Made by a program: the position numbers and the translations under genes. Below the pieces are notes generated by a model. The model did no database searches, was not told where the DNA came from, and saw only the letters and a list, made by a program, of their open reading frames with translations. Source: Haloferula luteola (GTDB lineage: Bacteria > Verrucomicrobiota > Verrucomicrobiia > Verrucomicrobiales > Akkermansiaceae). Taken from it: a stretch of DNA of 64,000 nucleotides. How positions within the stretch are numbered: the first letter of the stretch is position 1; each line of letters begins with the position of its first letter. This document shows positions 17,989 to 25,985 of the stretch, piece by piece. The stretch is from NCBI RefSeq assembly GCF_014201715.1, contig NZ_JACHFD010000001.1:1-64000 (forward strand). The letters run 5' to 3'.

Positions 17989-18972
17989 TTAGGGCACCGG
18001 GACTTTGCTCAGGATACGATCGATCAAGTGATCGGTGGTGATCTCCTCGGCTTCGGCCTCATAGCTGAGGAGAATCCGGTGCCGGAGAACATCATGGGCC
18101 ATGTCCTTCACATCTTGGGGGGTGACGAAGGCCCGGCCCGCGATGAAGGCCCGGGCGCGTGAGGTCAGGGCGAGGTTGATGGTGCCCCGGGGTGAAGCTC
18201 CGGCGCGGATGAGATGTTTCAAGCCCGGATCGATTTTGCCGGGTTGGCGGGTCGCACGGATCAGATCGACGATGTATTCCCGCACTGCCGGATCCACGTA
18301 AACTTCGTTCACCAACCTTCGCGACACTGCGACCTGCTCGGGAGTGGCGACGGTTTGAGTCTGGTAGGTCGGAGCGGAGGTGGCCATGCGGTCGAGAACC
18401 GTCAATTCTTCCTCTTTGGTGGGGTAGCCGACGCTGACTTTCAGGAGGAAGCGGTCGAGCTGGGCTTCTGGAAGTTGGTAGGTGCCTTCTTGGTCGATCG
18501 GGTTTTGCGTCGCCAGCACCAAAAACGGCTGGGGCAGCCGGTGGGTGGTGTCGCCCAAAGTCACCTGCCGCTCTTGCATGGCTTCCAGCAAGGCCGACTG
18601 CACTTTGGCAGGGGCGCGGTTGATTTCATCGGCAAGGATCAGATTGTTGAAAATCGGGCCGAGCTTGGCGGAGAAGGAGACCGACTGTGGATTGTAAACC
18701 ATGGTGCCGATGAGGTCGGCGGGCAGCAGGTCAGGAGTGAATTGAAAGCGTGCGAAGGAGGCGTGCAGCGATCCGGAAAGGGCTTTGACGGCCAGGGTTT
18801 TGGCAAGACCAGGAACCCCTTCGAGGAGGATGTGTCCGTTGCATAGGAGTCCGACGACCAGGCGATCGACGAGGCTTTCTTGACCGACGAGCACCTTGCC
18901 CATTTCGGTTTTCACATCCTTGATCCAGCCGCTGCTGGCGGCGATCTGCTCCTGAAGTTCTTCGGTCGTCAT
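17989..18972 (-). CDS. moxR: MoxR family AAA+ ATPase
   Basis: A 327-residue AAA+ chaperone that heads the bat operon. Walker A is GVPGLAKT, followed by the MoxR hallmarks FTPDLLPADLIGT, ADEINRAPAKVQSALLEAMQE (Walker B) and ATQNPIDQEGTYQLPEAQLDRF (sensor 1), then a C-terminal lid. The start MTTEELQEQI at 18972 is chosen because upstream codons in frame encode an unrelated Pro-rich leader. MoxR ATPases mature or insert partner vWFA proteins; the following DUF58 and Bat genes are the likely clients. Confidence 0.93.
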   Translation of the reverse strand: MTTEELQEQIAASSGWIKDVKTEMGKVLVGQESLVDRLVVGLLCNGHILLEGVPGLAKTLAVKALSGSLHASFARFQFTPDLLPADLIGTMVYNPQSVSFSAKLGPIFNNLILADEINRAPAKVQSALLEAMQERQVTLGDTTHRLPQPFLVLATQNPIDQEGTYQLPEAQLDRFLLKVSVGYPTKEEELTVLDRMATSAPTYQTQTVATPEQVAVSRRLVNEVYVDPAVREYIVDLIRATRQPGKIDPGLKHLIRAGASPRGTINLALTSRARAFIAGRAFVTPQDVKDMAHDVLRHRILLSYEAEAEEITTDHLIDRILSKVPVP

Positions 18973-19126
18973 GATCGTTGGTTGCGGGTCAGCATGGCAC
19001 GGGTTTCTGTTAGCGCCAGTGGGAATCGGGCCCGACTCGTCTTGTAGCGGCACCGCCACAGCGGACCGTCTGTCGGAATGTCATTTCTTTACTACGACGG
19101 CACGGTGCATCTTCAGTGCCGGTTTG

Positions 19127-19166
19127 AAAAAAACCAAGCCACCGGCCCGGTGGGTGGGTGGCTTGG
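19127..19166 (-). terminator. terminator after the DUF5069 gene
   Basis: Read leftward, a 10-bp stem CCAAGCCACC / GGTGGCTTGG (complements of 19157-19166 and 19134-19143) is followed by seven T (complement of 19127-19133). Confidence 0.8.
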
Positions 19167-19234
19167 GAAAGGAAAAGACGGAACTCGGCGAAAGGGAGTG
19201 CCTTGGATCTTTTTCGAGGGGGGCTCTCAGCGGC

Positions 19235-19750
19235 TCAGAATTTCAAGCAGCCGATCCAGTCGACGATCTTGGCATCATCATCGCCGGCCGCCCAGACGCG
19301 CCGGAGAAAATCGGCAGGGTGAATGTCGCCGTGCTCGCGGAGGAATTTGCGGTCGCCGCCACAACCATACATCAGATCAGGATCGAGTTCACCCCGGAGC
19401 TTGGCCCGGGCTTTGGCGAGGATGCGTGGCAAATACACCATGCCCGCCAATTCATCTCCAAAGGTGGGAATGTTGTCGCGGGTCACCGTGGGTTCTGCCG
19501 CCTTGCCTTCCATCACCACGTGGAAGTAATCGCGTCGCACGGCGGCAACGAGCAGAGCCGTGGTCGGGGAGGGGGTGTCTTCGTCGCAGAAATCCTCGAC
19601 GAAATCGAAGAACTCGCGCGGCCGACAGCCAATGGCATCGAGGAAGGCGGAGTCTTCATCGTTGTAGTAGCCGGTAAAGTCGCGATCCCCGATGCGATAA
19701 CGAGAGACGCAGCGGGAGTAGAGGTCGAGGAATTGGTCGTTCCAGTGCAT
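19235..19750 (-). CDS. DUF5069 domain protein
   Basis: A 171-residue soluble protein. MHWNDQFLDLYSRCVSRY, LLVAAVRRDYFHVVMEGKA, TFGDELAGMVYLPRILAKARAKL and the Cys-containing LMYGCGGDRKFL match the pattern I associate with DUF5069, a family frequent in Verrucomicrobiota and Planctomycetota. No catalytic function is known and no signal peptide is present. It sits 22 bases after the esterase stop in the same direction and ends at a good terminator, so the two may share a transcript. Confidence 0.75.
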   Translation of the reverse strand: MHWNDQFLDLYSRCVSRYRIGDRDFTGYYNDEDSAFLDAIGCRPREFFDFVEDFCDEDTPSPTTALLVAAVRRDYFHVVMEGKAAEPTVTRDNIPTFGDELAGMVYLPRILAKARAKLRGELDPDLMYGCGGDRKFLREHGDIHPADFLRRVWAAGDDDAKIVDWIGCLKF

Positions 19751-19772
19751 GATGGATGTTTGAAGAGAGGAA

Positions 19773-20480
19773 TCAGCGTTTTTGAGCGAACAGCCACTCC
19801 CAGAACTGAGGGTCTTCGTAGGTGCGAGTCCAGGAGTCGTGGGCGGTCTTGGGGTAAACGGTTAATTTGACGGGAGCGCCAAGGCGTTGGAGGGCCTCGA
19901 AAGCGCTGCGACTGAACTCCACATTGACGACCGGGTCGTCTTCGCCGTGGAAAATCCAGCAGGGCGTTTTGGCGATCCGTGGCAGGAGCAGAAAGCGAAT
20001 GCCTGCGCCGCCGCAGATGGGGGCAATGGCGGCATAGGTTTCGGGAAATTCAGTGGCAGTGTCCCAGGTTCCAAACCCTCCCATGCTTAAACCCGTCAGG
20101 TAGATCCTGGCAGAGTCGACGGATTCTTCGGCGGCGATTTTGTCGGTGAGGGCTTTGACGAGGTGCGGGTTCCAGACGGTGCTGGGCGAGCATTGGGGGG
20201 CGACCACGATGGCGGGGATCGATTTGCCTTCAGCAAGCAACTTGGGGGGGCCGTGTCTTTCGACATCGTGGACATGGGTGCCCCGTTCTCCGGCACCATG
20301 GAGGAACATGATGAGCGGCCAGCCCGCCTCGGGTGCTTCGCCGTCAGGAATGGAAAGCAGGTATTGGCATTCCAACGGAGTGGCTTCGGAGGTGAAGGAT
20401 TTCTCCTGCAATTCGGCCGCGTGGAGTTGGCAGGCGCTTCCCATGAGAGCGGCGGTTGCGAGGGAGCTGAGACGTTTCAT
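19773..20480 (-). CDS. exported alpha/beta-hydrolase esterase
   Basis: A 235-residue serine hydrolase of the PHB-depolymerase/feruloyl-esterase-like type. Residues 1-22 form a signal peptide (MKRLSS, hydrophobic core, QLHA-AE). IMFLHGAGERG is the oxyanion region, GLSMGGFG holds the nucleophile Ser, HGEDDPVV the Asp and KTAHDSW the His, so the triad is complete. Such enzymes hydrolyse esters on polysaccharides or small phenolic esters; the substrate cannot be deduced. ATG 20480 is chosen over upstream starts because the signal peptide begins there. It starts 10 bases after the kamA stop, so it is probably co-transcribed with it. Confidence 0.85.
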   Translation of the reverse strand: MKRLSSLATAALMGSACQLHAAELQEKSFTSEATPLECQYLLSIPDGEAPEAGWPLIMFLHGAGERGTHVHDVERHGPPKLLAEGKSIPAIVVAPQCSPSTVWNPHLVKALTDKIAAEESVDSARIYLTGLSMGGFGTWDTATEFPETYAAIAPICGGAGIRFLLLPRIAKTPCWIFHGEDDPVVNVEFSRSAFEALQRLGAPVKLTVYPKTAHDSWTRTYEDPQFWEWLFAQKR

Positions 20481-20490
20481 GATCTTGATG

Positions 20491-21678
20491 TTAGTGGCAG
20501 CAGGATGACTTCTCTCGGAGCGATGCCAGCGCCTCAGCAGGCGCCGGAGTTGGCTCGGGATATTCGAAGGTTTCGCCCTCGTAGTTGCGGAGCAAGGTTC
20601 GACCTTCATTGCGTTCGAGAACGTAATCCGGGTTGAGAGGGATCTTTCCGCCCCCGCCTGGGCCGTCGATCACGAACTGAGGAACGGCGTAGCCGGTGGT
20701 ATGCCCCCGAAGACCTTCAATGATTTCCAGACCTTTCGATACGGAGGTTCGCAGGTGGGAGGAACCGTTGATGAGGTCGCATTGGTAGAGGTAGTAGGGT
20801 CTCACCCGGCAGCGGAGAAGCTTATGGACTAAGGTCCGCTGAACCTCCACCGAGTCGTTCACGCCCTTGAGCAAAACACTTTGGTTGCCCATCGGGATTC
20901 CGGCATCCGCGAGTCGGCCGAGAGCATCATGGACCTCCGTGGTGAGCTCTTTCGGGTGATTGCAATGGATCGAAATGAACAGCGGATGGAATTTGCGCAG
21001 CATGGCGCACAGTTCCGGGGTGATGCGTTGCGGGAGGAAAATAGGAATTCTCGAGCCGATCCGCACGAATTCGATGTGCGGGATGGCGCGCAGTCGCGTG
21101 AGAATGCGCTCAAGTTTGGCATCGGAGAACAGGAGGGGATCTCCACCTGAGAGCAGCACATCGCGTACTTGAGGGGTGCGCTCAAGATACTGAAAAGCAG
21201 CCTCCCATTGGGTTTCGAGCTGCTGTTCGCCCACCCCGGAAACGACTCGCGAGCGAGTACAGTAGCGGCAGTAGGAAGCGCAGCGATCCGTCACCAGGAA
21301 CAAAACCCGGTCTGGATAGCGGTGGACGAGACCCGGCACGGGCATGTGCGAGTCCTCTCCGCAAGGGTCGGCCATCTCTTCAGGAGCCGTCCAGCCTTCT
21401 TCCAATCGTGGGATCACCTGCCGACGAACCGGGCAATTCGGGTCGTTGGGGTCGATGAGATTGAAGAAGTGAGGAGTGATCGACATGGCGAGCTTTGAGC
21501 CCGCGAGAAGAACTCCTGCCCGCTCCACGTCGGTGAGCGAGATCCGGGCTTCGAGCTCGGCGAGGGTGTTGATACGATTTTTCAACTGCCACTTGGCATC
21601 ATCCCAGTGTTCCATAGCGGAATCCGGCCAGTGCCCTGGCGCGTGGGATACGAAGTCGGAGTAAGGCGAGGCTGACAT
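20491..21678 (-). CDS. kamA: lysine 2,3-aminomutase (radical SAM, PLP)
   Basis: Converts L-lysine to L-beta-lysine using S-adenosylmethionine, a [4Fe-4S] cluster and PLP. The 395-residue protein has the cluster motif CASYCRYC (C-x3-C-x2-C), preceded by LFLVTDR, then LSGGDPLL, HCNHPKEL, and PGGGGKIPL, whose Lys binds PLP. It ends EKSSCCH; Cys-rich ends bind zinc in clostridial lysine 2,3-aminomutase. The closely related EpmB, which acts in EF-P modification, is shorter and lacks this tail, so KamA is favoured. Beta-lysine could feed N-acetyl-beta-lysine osmolyte synthesis, but no ablB acetyltransferase is beside it. ATG 21678 is the homology start. Confidence 0.88.
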   Translation of the reverse strand: MSASPYSDFVSHAPGHWPDSAMEHWDDAKWQLKNRINTLAELEARISLTDVERAGVLLAGSKLAMSITPHFFNLIDPNDPNCPVRRQVIPRLEEGWTAPEEMADPCGEDSHMPVPGLVHRYPDRVLFLVTDRCASYCRYCTRSRVVSGVGEQQLETQWEAAFQYLERTPQVRDVLLSGGDPLLFSDAKLERILTRLRAIPHIEFVRIGSRIPIFLPQRITPELCAMLRKFHPLFISIHCNHPKELTTEVHDALGRLADAGIPMGNQSVLLKGVNDSVEVQRTLVHKLLRCRVRPYYLYQCDLINGSSHLRTSVSKGLEIIEGLRGHTTGYAVPQFVIDGPGGGGKIPLNPDYVLERNEGRTLLRNYEGETFEYPEPTPAPAEALASLREKSSCCH

Positions 21679-21739
21679 GAATGGTGGAGACGTTAGGGGC
21701 AGACGGGTGACTGTCAAATAGGGGGGGGCGGTGAAGGTT

Positions 21740-22969
21740 TTACCAGCGGCTGGCAGGCATTTCGGATCCAAGCATGGCAGCGCGATGTTCGGGTAAACCA
21801 CTGGCCTCAGCGAATTCTGGCCAGCGACGGAGCGTGTCGAGGAGGTGCCCCAGCTTTTCTTCCATGCGGCGGACACCCTGATCCTTTCCGAGCTTGCGGA
21901 TCTCTTTGAGGGTGAGTTGAGAGAATCGACCATCGATGCCGGCTGCGCGAAATCCGGAACCCAAGGGGTAGGAAGTGCGAGTGAGGTCGTAGGCGGGGCT
22001 CAGTCGCCAGCCATCGTCGGGATTCCAGAGGTAGGCGTGGTTCCGGGCATGGTCATCATCATTGGCGATCGCGATGTTGAAGGCGGCCCGGAGAAATCCT
22101 TCCTCGACCTCACTTTCCCGCCCGGTGAGCTCACGGGTCAGGCCGAGGAGGTCCTGATAGTCGAGTCCCTCTCGAACAGGGGTGTGGGTCAGTCCGGCAA
22201 AGGTGTGAAGGTGGCGGGGTAGGTGATGGGGCTGACGATCGAAGCGCCGGGTGAGAAAATGCACCCGACCATCTGGAGTCGGAAACAGTCGAGTTTCTGG
22301 GGTGCGAATGCCTACGGCCTCGGCCAATTGGGTGACGGCGTGCTCCTCGGCTCCCACCGGATCATCCCGATCCAGCTGGAACTTCACCAACCAAGGCACA
22401 AATCCTTCAGGGATGGGACCACCTCCCGCCACCGCCCGGCTCAGGGTGGCGTCAAAAGCGACCAAAGCTTTGGGTTGAGCGCCGCCAGGTGAGAGGCCTC
22501 CACGCACCAAGGCAGGAAGCAGTTCTGCGGGGTCGTCTTCCAACAGCTGCCGAGCCGCTGCCACCAATTCGGTCACTTCAGTGGTCAGAGTATCCCGAAA
22601 GGATGCAGGGGAGAGGTCCGGTTCGTAAGCGATGGCGCCGAGACTGTAGGCTCCTTGGCAGGCCAGCTTCTCCAGAGGGCGCACTTGATCCCAAGGCAGG
22701 TTCATGGCGGCAAAATGTCGCCGCATGATGCGCTGCCCCCACCAATCGGGCATGGAATCCTCGAAGAGCCCAAAGAGGGGGCCGAAACCCGGCGTGGGAC
22801 TGCTGATCGGTCCCGGTTGGCTGAGGGGAAGGTGAAGAGGAGACAATTCGATGCCTCGAGTCCTCCATTCCGGGGCGTATTGGAAGTAGATGCGTCCGCG
22901 TGCGTCATCGGCCAAGGAGCCAATCCGGGGCGAGTCCTCGCATCCGAGGAAACGGACATCGAGCCTCAT
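21740..22969 (-). CDS. hipA: HipA-family serine/threonine kinase toxin
   Basis: A 409-residue kinase-fold protein. The N-terminal HipA_N-like part (GPLFGLFEDSMPDWWGQRIM) precedes the catalytic core: GGAQPKALVA (phosphate loop), LTRRFDR, NIAIANDDDHARNHAYL (catalytic Asp and Asn) and LSPAYDL (metal-binding Asp). All key residues are present, so it should be active. HipA kinases phosphorylate tRNA synthetases or related targets and slow growth. Its ATG overlaps the hipB stop by four bases (ATGA), giving the classical antitoxin-toxin order. The genes lie next to small lipoprotein genes and kamA. Confidence 0.88.
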   Translation of the reverse strand: MRLDVRFLGCEDSPRIGSLADDARGRIYFQYAPEWRTRGIELSPLHLPLSQPGPISSPTPGFGPLFGLFEDSMPDWWGQRIMRRHFAAMNLPWDQVRPLEKLACQGAYSLGAIAYEPDLSPASFRDTLTTEVTELVAAARQLLEDDPAELLPALVRGGLSPGGAQPKALVAFDATLSRAVAGGGPIPEGFVPWLVKFQLDRDDPVGAEEHAVTQLAEAVGIRTPETRLFPTPDGRVHFLTRRFDRQPHHLPRHLHTFAGLTHTPVREGLDYQDLLGLTRELTGRESEVEEGFLRAAFNIAIANDDDHARNHAYLWNPDDGWRLSPAYDLTRTSYPLGSGFRAAGIDGRFSQLTLKEIRKLGKDQGVRRMEEKLGHLLDTLRRWPEFAEASGLPEHRAAMLGSEMPASRW

Positions 22970-23274
22970 GCGTGTTTCGAGGACGGACGATGAGTGGCTT
23001 CAACCTCCTCAAGGCTCGCATACTCCGGGGTTTGAGAGAAGAGTTCACGGAGGCTACCATCGAGATCCAGAGCGACGGCGATCTTGGCGAGACGCTGAAG
23101 GGAGCCTTTGCCCTCGCGTTCGAGCAATTTCAGGGTCGAGAGCGATACCCCGGCACGCTCAGACAACTCCGCTTGAGTCCAGCCACGAGCTTTGCGATGG
23201 GCTCGAATTCGCTGGCCTACTTGGCGAATCAGCTGGTGAGGATTGCGCCACTGGAAGGGTGGTATTTTGTCCAC
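22966..23274 (-). CDS. hipB: HipB-type XRE-family antitoxin/repressor
   Basis: A helix-turn-helix protein of 102 residues from GTG 23274. The motif RKARGWTQAELSERAGVSLSTLKLLEREG is an XRE/Cro HTH around residues 24-50, with a family-typical C-terminal extension ending in a short basic tail. It should bind and neutralise HipA and repress its own operon. Candidate starts are few: GTG 23274 lies in frame, while ATG 23294 is out of frame. The inner arm of an 11-base inverted repeat reaches the start codon (23262-23272), as expected for autoregulation. It overlaps hipA by four bases. Confidence 0.8.
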   Translation of the reverse strand: MDKIPPFQWRNPHQLIRQVGQRIRAHRKARGWTQAELSERAGVSLSTLKLLEREGKGSLQRLAKIAVALDLDGSLRELFSQTPEYASLEEVEATHRPSSKHA

Positions 23275-23307
23275 AAGGGATATTTGAGCCTCATTTGGAC
23301 AAAATAC
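23262..23307 (-). promoter_or_regulatory. candidate HipB operator (inverted repeat) at the hipBA promoter
   Basis: GTATTTTGTCC at 23262-23272 and its exact complement GGACAAAATAC at 23297-23307 are separated by 24 bases, so the arms lie 35 bases apart (about three helical turns). They flank the hipB start and the region where a promoter is expected (a weak TTGTAT ... AAATAT pair is visible leftward). The arm contains TATTTTGTCC, similar in spirit to the TATCC/GGATA operators of the E. coli HipB system. Confidence 0.6.
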
Positions 23308-23347
23308 AAGCGATTCTTTAGGGGGCGAGAGGGGGCTGTGAGTCGAC

Positions 23348-23390
23348 AAAAAACGGAAGCACCGAATCCGCCCAATGCTGGATTCGGTGC
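23348..23390 (-). terminator. terminator after the 82-residue lipoprotein gene
   Basis: An 11-bp perfect stem GCACCGAATCC / GGATTCGGTGC (23359-23369, 23380-23390) with a 10-base loop is followed leftward, after five bases, by six T (complement of 23348-23353). Confidence 0.75.
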
Positions 23391-23419
23391 TCGAGTGGGA
23401 GGGACAGGAAAAGGGGTCT

Positions 23420-23668
23420 TTAGCGCACCCAGTGGCGATGGCCTTGGACGTAGTAAACCGGCCGGCCTTGATAGATGTAGACATCATGACCGCGGTGCTG
23501 GCGGCCAGCAGCAACTCCAAGGGCAGCAGCACCCACGGCAATCGCCGTGGCGGCACCGGGGTCGACGCTTTGCACCGGTCGGCCGTATGCGTCGTAGGTG
23601 GTCATGCAGGAAGCTGCGGTGAGGGACAGAAGGGCGATGCCGGTCAATTTCAAGAGGGTGGTTTTCAT
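23420..23668 (-). CDS. small glycine-zipper lipoprotein
   Basis: An 82-residue protein with a clear lipoprotein signal (MKTTLLKLTGIALLSL, then TAASC; Cys 21 lipidated). A short Tyr/Asp segment follows, then an Ala/Gly-rich hydrophobic stretch (TAIAVGAAALGVAAG) of glycine-zipper type and a His/Tyr/Arg-rich tail. Such proteins sit in the outer membrane or periplasm; no specific role can be assigned. It is transcribed leftward from the divergent promoter region shared with the ThuA gene and ends at a good terminator, so it is a single-gene unit. Confidence 0.7.
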   Translation of the reverse strand: MKTTLLKLTGIALLSLTAASCMTTYDAYGRPVQSVDPGAATAIAVGAAALGVAAGRQHRGHDVYIYQGRPVYYVQGHRHWVR

Positions 23669-23781
23669 GATTGCTCGGATGAGATGGATTCGATTCGGGA
23701 ATATTCACTCAGAATCGCGAAATGGCTAGAGGGGAAAGCGGAACTGGAAGGAATCCTGCGGGGAGGCGTATTCTCCCGCGC

Positions 23782-24741
23782 ATGAATCGAATCGTGAGAA
23801 GCATGATGATGGCGGGAACGCTCACATTGGGAGCCATGGCTGCGGACAAGCAAATCGTTTTCATCGCCGGTGATCGGAGTCACGGCTCAGGCGAACACGA
23901 ATTCAACGCGGGTTGTCTCCTTTTGGCGAAGGCGCTCAATGAGCAAAGCGGACTCGGGGTCCATGCAACGGTCGTACGCTCGGATTGGCCCACGAAAGAC
24001 CGGAGCGTGCTGGAAAAGGCCGATGGAGTGGTGATCTATTGTGATGCGTCCTCTGCGATTTCGGGTGAATGGGAGTACCTTGATGGTTTGGCCCAGCAGG
24101 GCAAAGGACTGATGTTCATGCACTATGCCGTTCACCCGGCGAAGCCCGACGCCGATCGTTGGCAGCGCCATTGGGTGGGGGCGACGATGGAGGACAACTA
24201 CTCCGTGAATCCGCATTGGGTGGCAAAATTGCAGGTAGATGAAGATCATCCCATCGCGCGTGGATTGCCGAAGGATTTCGAAGCCTTCGACGAGTTTTAC
24301 TACAACATGCGTTTCCAGGAAGACCGTGAGAAAGTGATGGATCTCGTCACGGCGGTTCCTTCACGGGAGCGGATGCGGCGTTACATCAACATGTGGGACT
24401 GGCACGGGGCTGAGGGCATGGGAAAGGAACAGACCTTGATGTGGGGGGTGCAGCGTGATGATGGGGGCCGTGGAGTCGGATTCGTGGGTGGCCACTATCA
24501 TAAGAATTGGGCTCTCGATCGCTTTCGGACCGTCGTGCTCAATGCGATCGTTTGGGTTTCCGGCATGGATGTTCCCGAGGGAGGGGTGAAATCATTGCCG
24601 GTGAGCGAGGATCAGCTGAATGAGAACCTCGACATTTATCCCGGTCAGGAGAACCCTCGCCTTTCGCTTCCGGATGTGGCGGAGGTCCTTGCTCAGGATC
24701 CCGCGCCAATTCCCACCGACCGGGAGAAGAAACCGGAATGA
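23782..24741 (+). CDS. exported ThuA-domain protein
   Basis: A 319-residue protein with a signal peptide (MNRIVRSMMMAGTLTLGAMA-A) followed by a ThuA fold, a glutamine-amidotransferase-like domain: IVFIAGDRSHGSGEHEF, GVVIYCDASS, GKGLMFMHYAV, FEAFDEFYYNM and GFVGGHYHKNW. Trehalose-utilisation ThuA and its relatives act on sugars or oxidised glycosides; secreted versions are abundant in Verrucomicrobiota and Planctomycetota, with unknown substrates. ATG 23782 is chosen because the signal peptide starts there. The stop overlaps the next gene by four bases. Confidence 0.85.
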   Translation: MNRIVRSMMMAGTLTLGAMAADKQIVFIAGDRSHGSGEHEFNAGCLLLAKALNEQSGLGVHATVVRSDWPTKDRSVLEKADGVVIYCDASSAISGEWEYLDGLAQQGKGLMFMHYAVHPAKPDADRWQRHWVGATMEDNYSVNPHWVAKLQVDEDHPIARGLPKDFEAFDEFYYNMRFQEDREKVMDLVTAVPSRERMRRYINMWDWHGAEGMGKEQTLMWGVQRDDGGRGVGFVGGHYHKNWALDRFRTVVLNAIVWVSGMDVPEGGVKSLPVSEDQLNENLDIYPGQENPRLSLPDVAEVLAQDPAPIPTDREKKPE

Positions 24742-25397
24742 AAGCCACCACCGTCGTCGCCCGCTGCACCACTCCCGATGGTTTCCCCATGCTGCTTCAG
24801 GAGCATGATGGGGATTTCTTCCTCAAAGTGGATGGGGTGACGCTGATGAGCACGACGGCGACGGCGTCGGAAGCAACGCTGGCAGAGCTCGGGTGTGCTC
24901 GTGGAGCTGGCAGGGTATTGATTGGGGGCTTAGGATTCGGATTCACCCTGAAAAGAGTGCTGGAGTTGGTTCCGTCCCATGCCGAGATCGTGGTTGCGGA
25001 GCTCTTGCCGGAGATCCCGGCGTGGAATCGACAGCACCTTTCCGAAGTCAATGGCCGCTACCTCGACGATCCGCGCGTCCAATTGGTGATCGGCGACGTC
25101 GCGGATCGAATTGCTCAAGCCTCTGGGGGAGGATTTGATGCCATCCTGCTCGACGTGGACAATGGAGTCGACGCGCTGGTCGCCGGTGGCAACCAGCGGC
25201 TTTATGGTCGAGGAGGCCTGCGCCGCATCAAATCGGCCCTATCTCCCCGTGGGCGTGTCGTTTTCTGGTCAGCGCATCGCGACAAGGCATTTGAGGCGCT
25301 TCTCGAAAAGGAGTTTCGCCAGGTGGAGACGGTGGGAGCCAAGGCGTATCCTCAGGCCAAAAGGTTTTCTCATACCTTGTTCGTGGCCGACCGTTGA
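24738..25397 (+). CDS. spermidine-synthase-like SAM-fold protein
   Basis: A 219-residue Rossmann-fold protein resembling polyamine aminopropyltransferases: RVLIGGLGFGFTLKRVLE is the nucleotide-binding glycine loop, IVVAELLPEIPAWNR the acidic strand end, and DAILLDVDNGVDALV the motif after it. The shorter length (spermidine synthases have about 280 residues) and lack of the usual N-terminal beta-domain suggest a methyltransferase or an aminopropyltransferase-like protein of unknown substrate. The ATG overlaps the ThuA stop (ATGA), so translation is coupled. Confidence 0.65.
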   Translation: MKATTVVARCTTPDGFPMLLQEHDGDFFLKVDGVTLMSTTATASEATLAELGCARGAGRVLIGGLGFGFTLKRVLELVPSHAEIVVAELLPEIPAWNRQHLSEVNGRYLDDPRVQLVIGDVADRIAQASGGGFDAILLDVDNGVDALVAGGNQRLYGRGGLRRIKSALSPRGRVVFWSAHRDKAFEALLEKEFRQVETVGAKAYPQAKRFSHTLFVADR

Positions 25398-25403
25398 GGT
25401 GCG

Positions 25404-25742
25404 CTATTCGGGTAATGGCAGGTCCTCGACCGGCGGCGAGGCAGGATATTCTCCGGCTCCCGAGTCGGCAGCAGGTGGGGCGGGCGGAGGGACGGGGAGA
25501 GTGTCGTGGGTGAGCGGAGTTCCTTGTTGGGCAGCCGCTTCGGCGGCTTCCTTCTTCTGCTGCTCAGCGGCCTTCTTGGCTTTGCGCTTCTTCAAGGCAT
25601 TTCCGGGAACATCGACGGCGGCTTTGGTGGCACGGGCGGTGCCTTCAACGACTCCTCCGACCACGTGGATGGGCATGCGAATCAATCCGCATGAGGGGAG
25701 AAGCAGGCAGAGTGTGGCGAGCGCCAACGGGAAAAGTCGCAT
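25404..25742 (-). CDS. lipoprotein with Lys/Ala coil and Pro-rich tail
   Basis: A 112-residue protein starting MRLFPLALATLCLLLPSCGL: a lipoprotein signal peptide with lipobox LPSC. It continues with a short hydrophobic VVGGVVEG segment, a Lys/Ala/Glu-rich helix (about 55-80) and a Pro-rich acidic tail. No family is recognised. ATG 25742 is chosen because the signal peptide starts there; upstream codons in frame come from low-complexity intergenic DNA. It is convergent with the preceding gene with only six bases between the stops. Confidence 0.65.
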   Translation of the reverse strand: MRLFPLALATLCLLLPSCGLIRMPIHVVGGVVEGTARATKAAVDVPGNALKKRKAKKAAEQQKKEAAEAAAQQGTPLTHDTLPVPPPAPPAADSGAGEYPASPPVEDLPLPE

Positions 25743-25829
25743 GGAGCGAAGGCTCCCAAGTGAGAAAGGATCCGTCAATCGCACGAGTCGTTTCCAGCGA
25801 AGAGACCGAAGAAGGCCCACGGCACCGAT

Positions 25830-25893
25830 ATTTCTTTTAAGAAATCCGGGAAAAAGAACGAAAAGAACACAAGGAAAGAGAACGAAAGGAATT
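25830..25893. repeat. A/G-rich intergenic tract, possible dispersed repeat
   Basis: ATTTCTT-TT-AAGAAAT at 25830-25845 is a 7-bp-arm palindrome. It is followed by an almost pure purine tract with GAACGAAA repeated twice (within 25855-25893). It lies between a lipoprotein gene and rlmN and encodes nothing convincing. Similar low-complexity strings occur scattered in intergenic DNA of Verrucomicrobiota and Planctomycetota (recollection, not checked). Confidence 0.35.
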
Positions 25894-25985
25894 CTAACGG
25901 GGTCACCGATGGACGCCATTTCGCAGTTTCTTCCGATCCGGAAATCCTCCAGAGTTCAGGCATTCCTGTGATTCGCACTTCTGTC

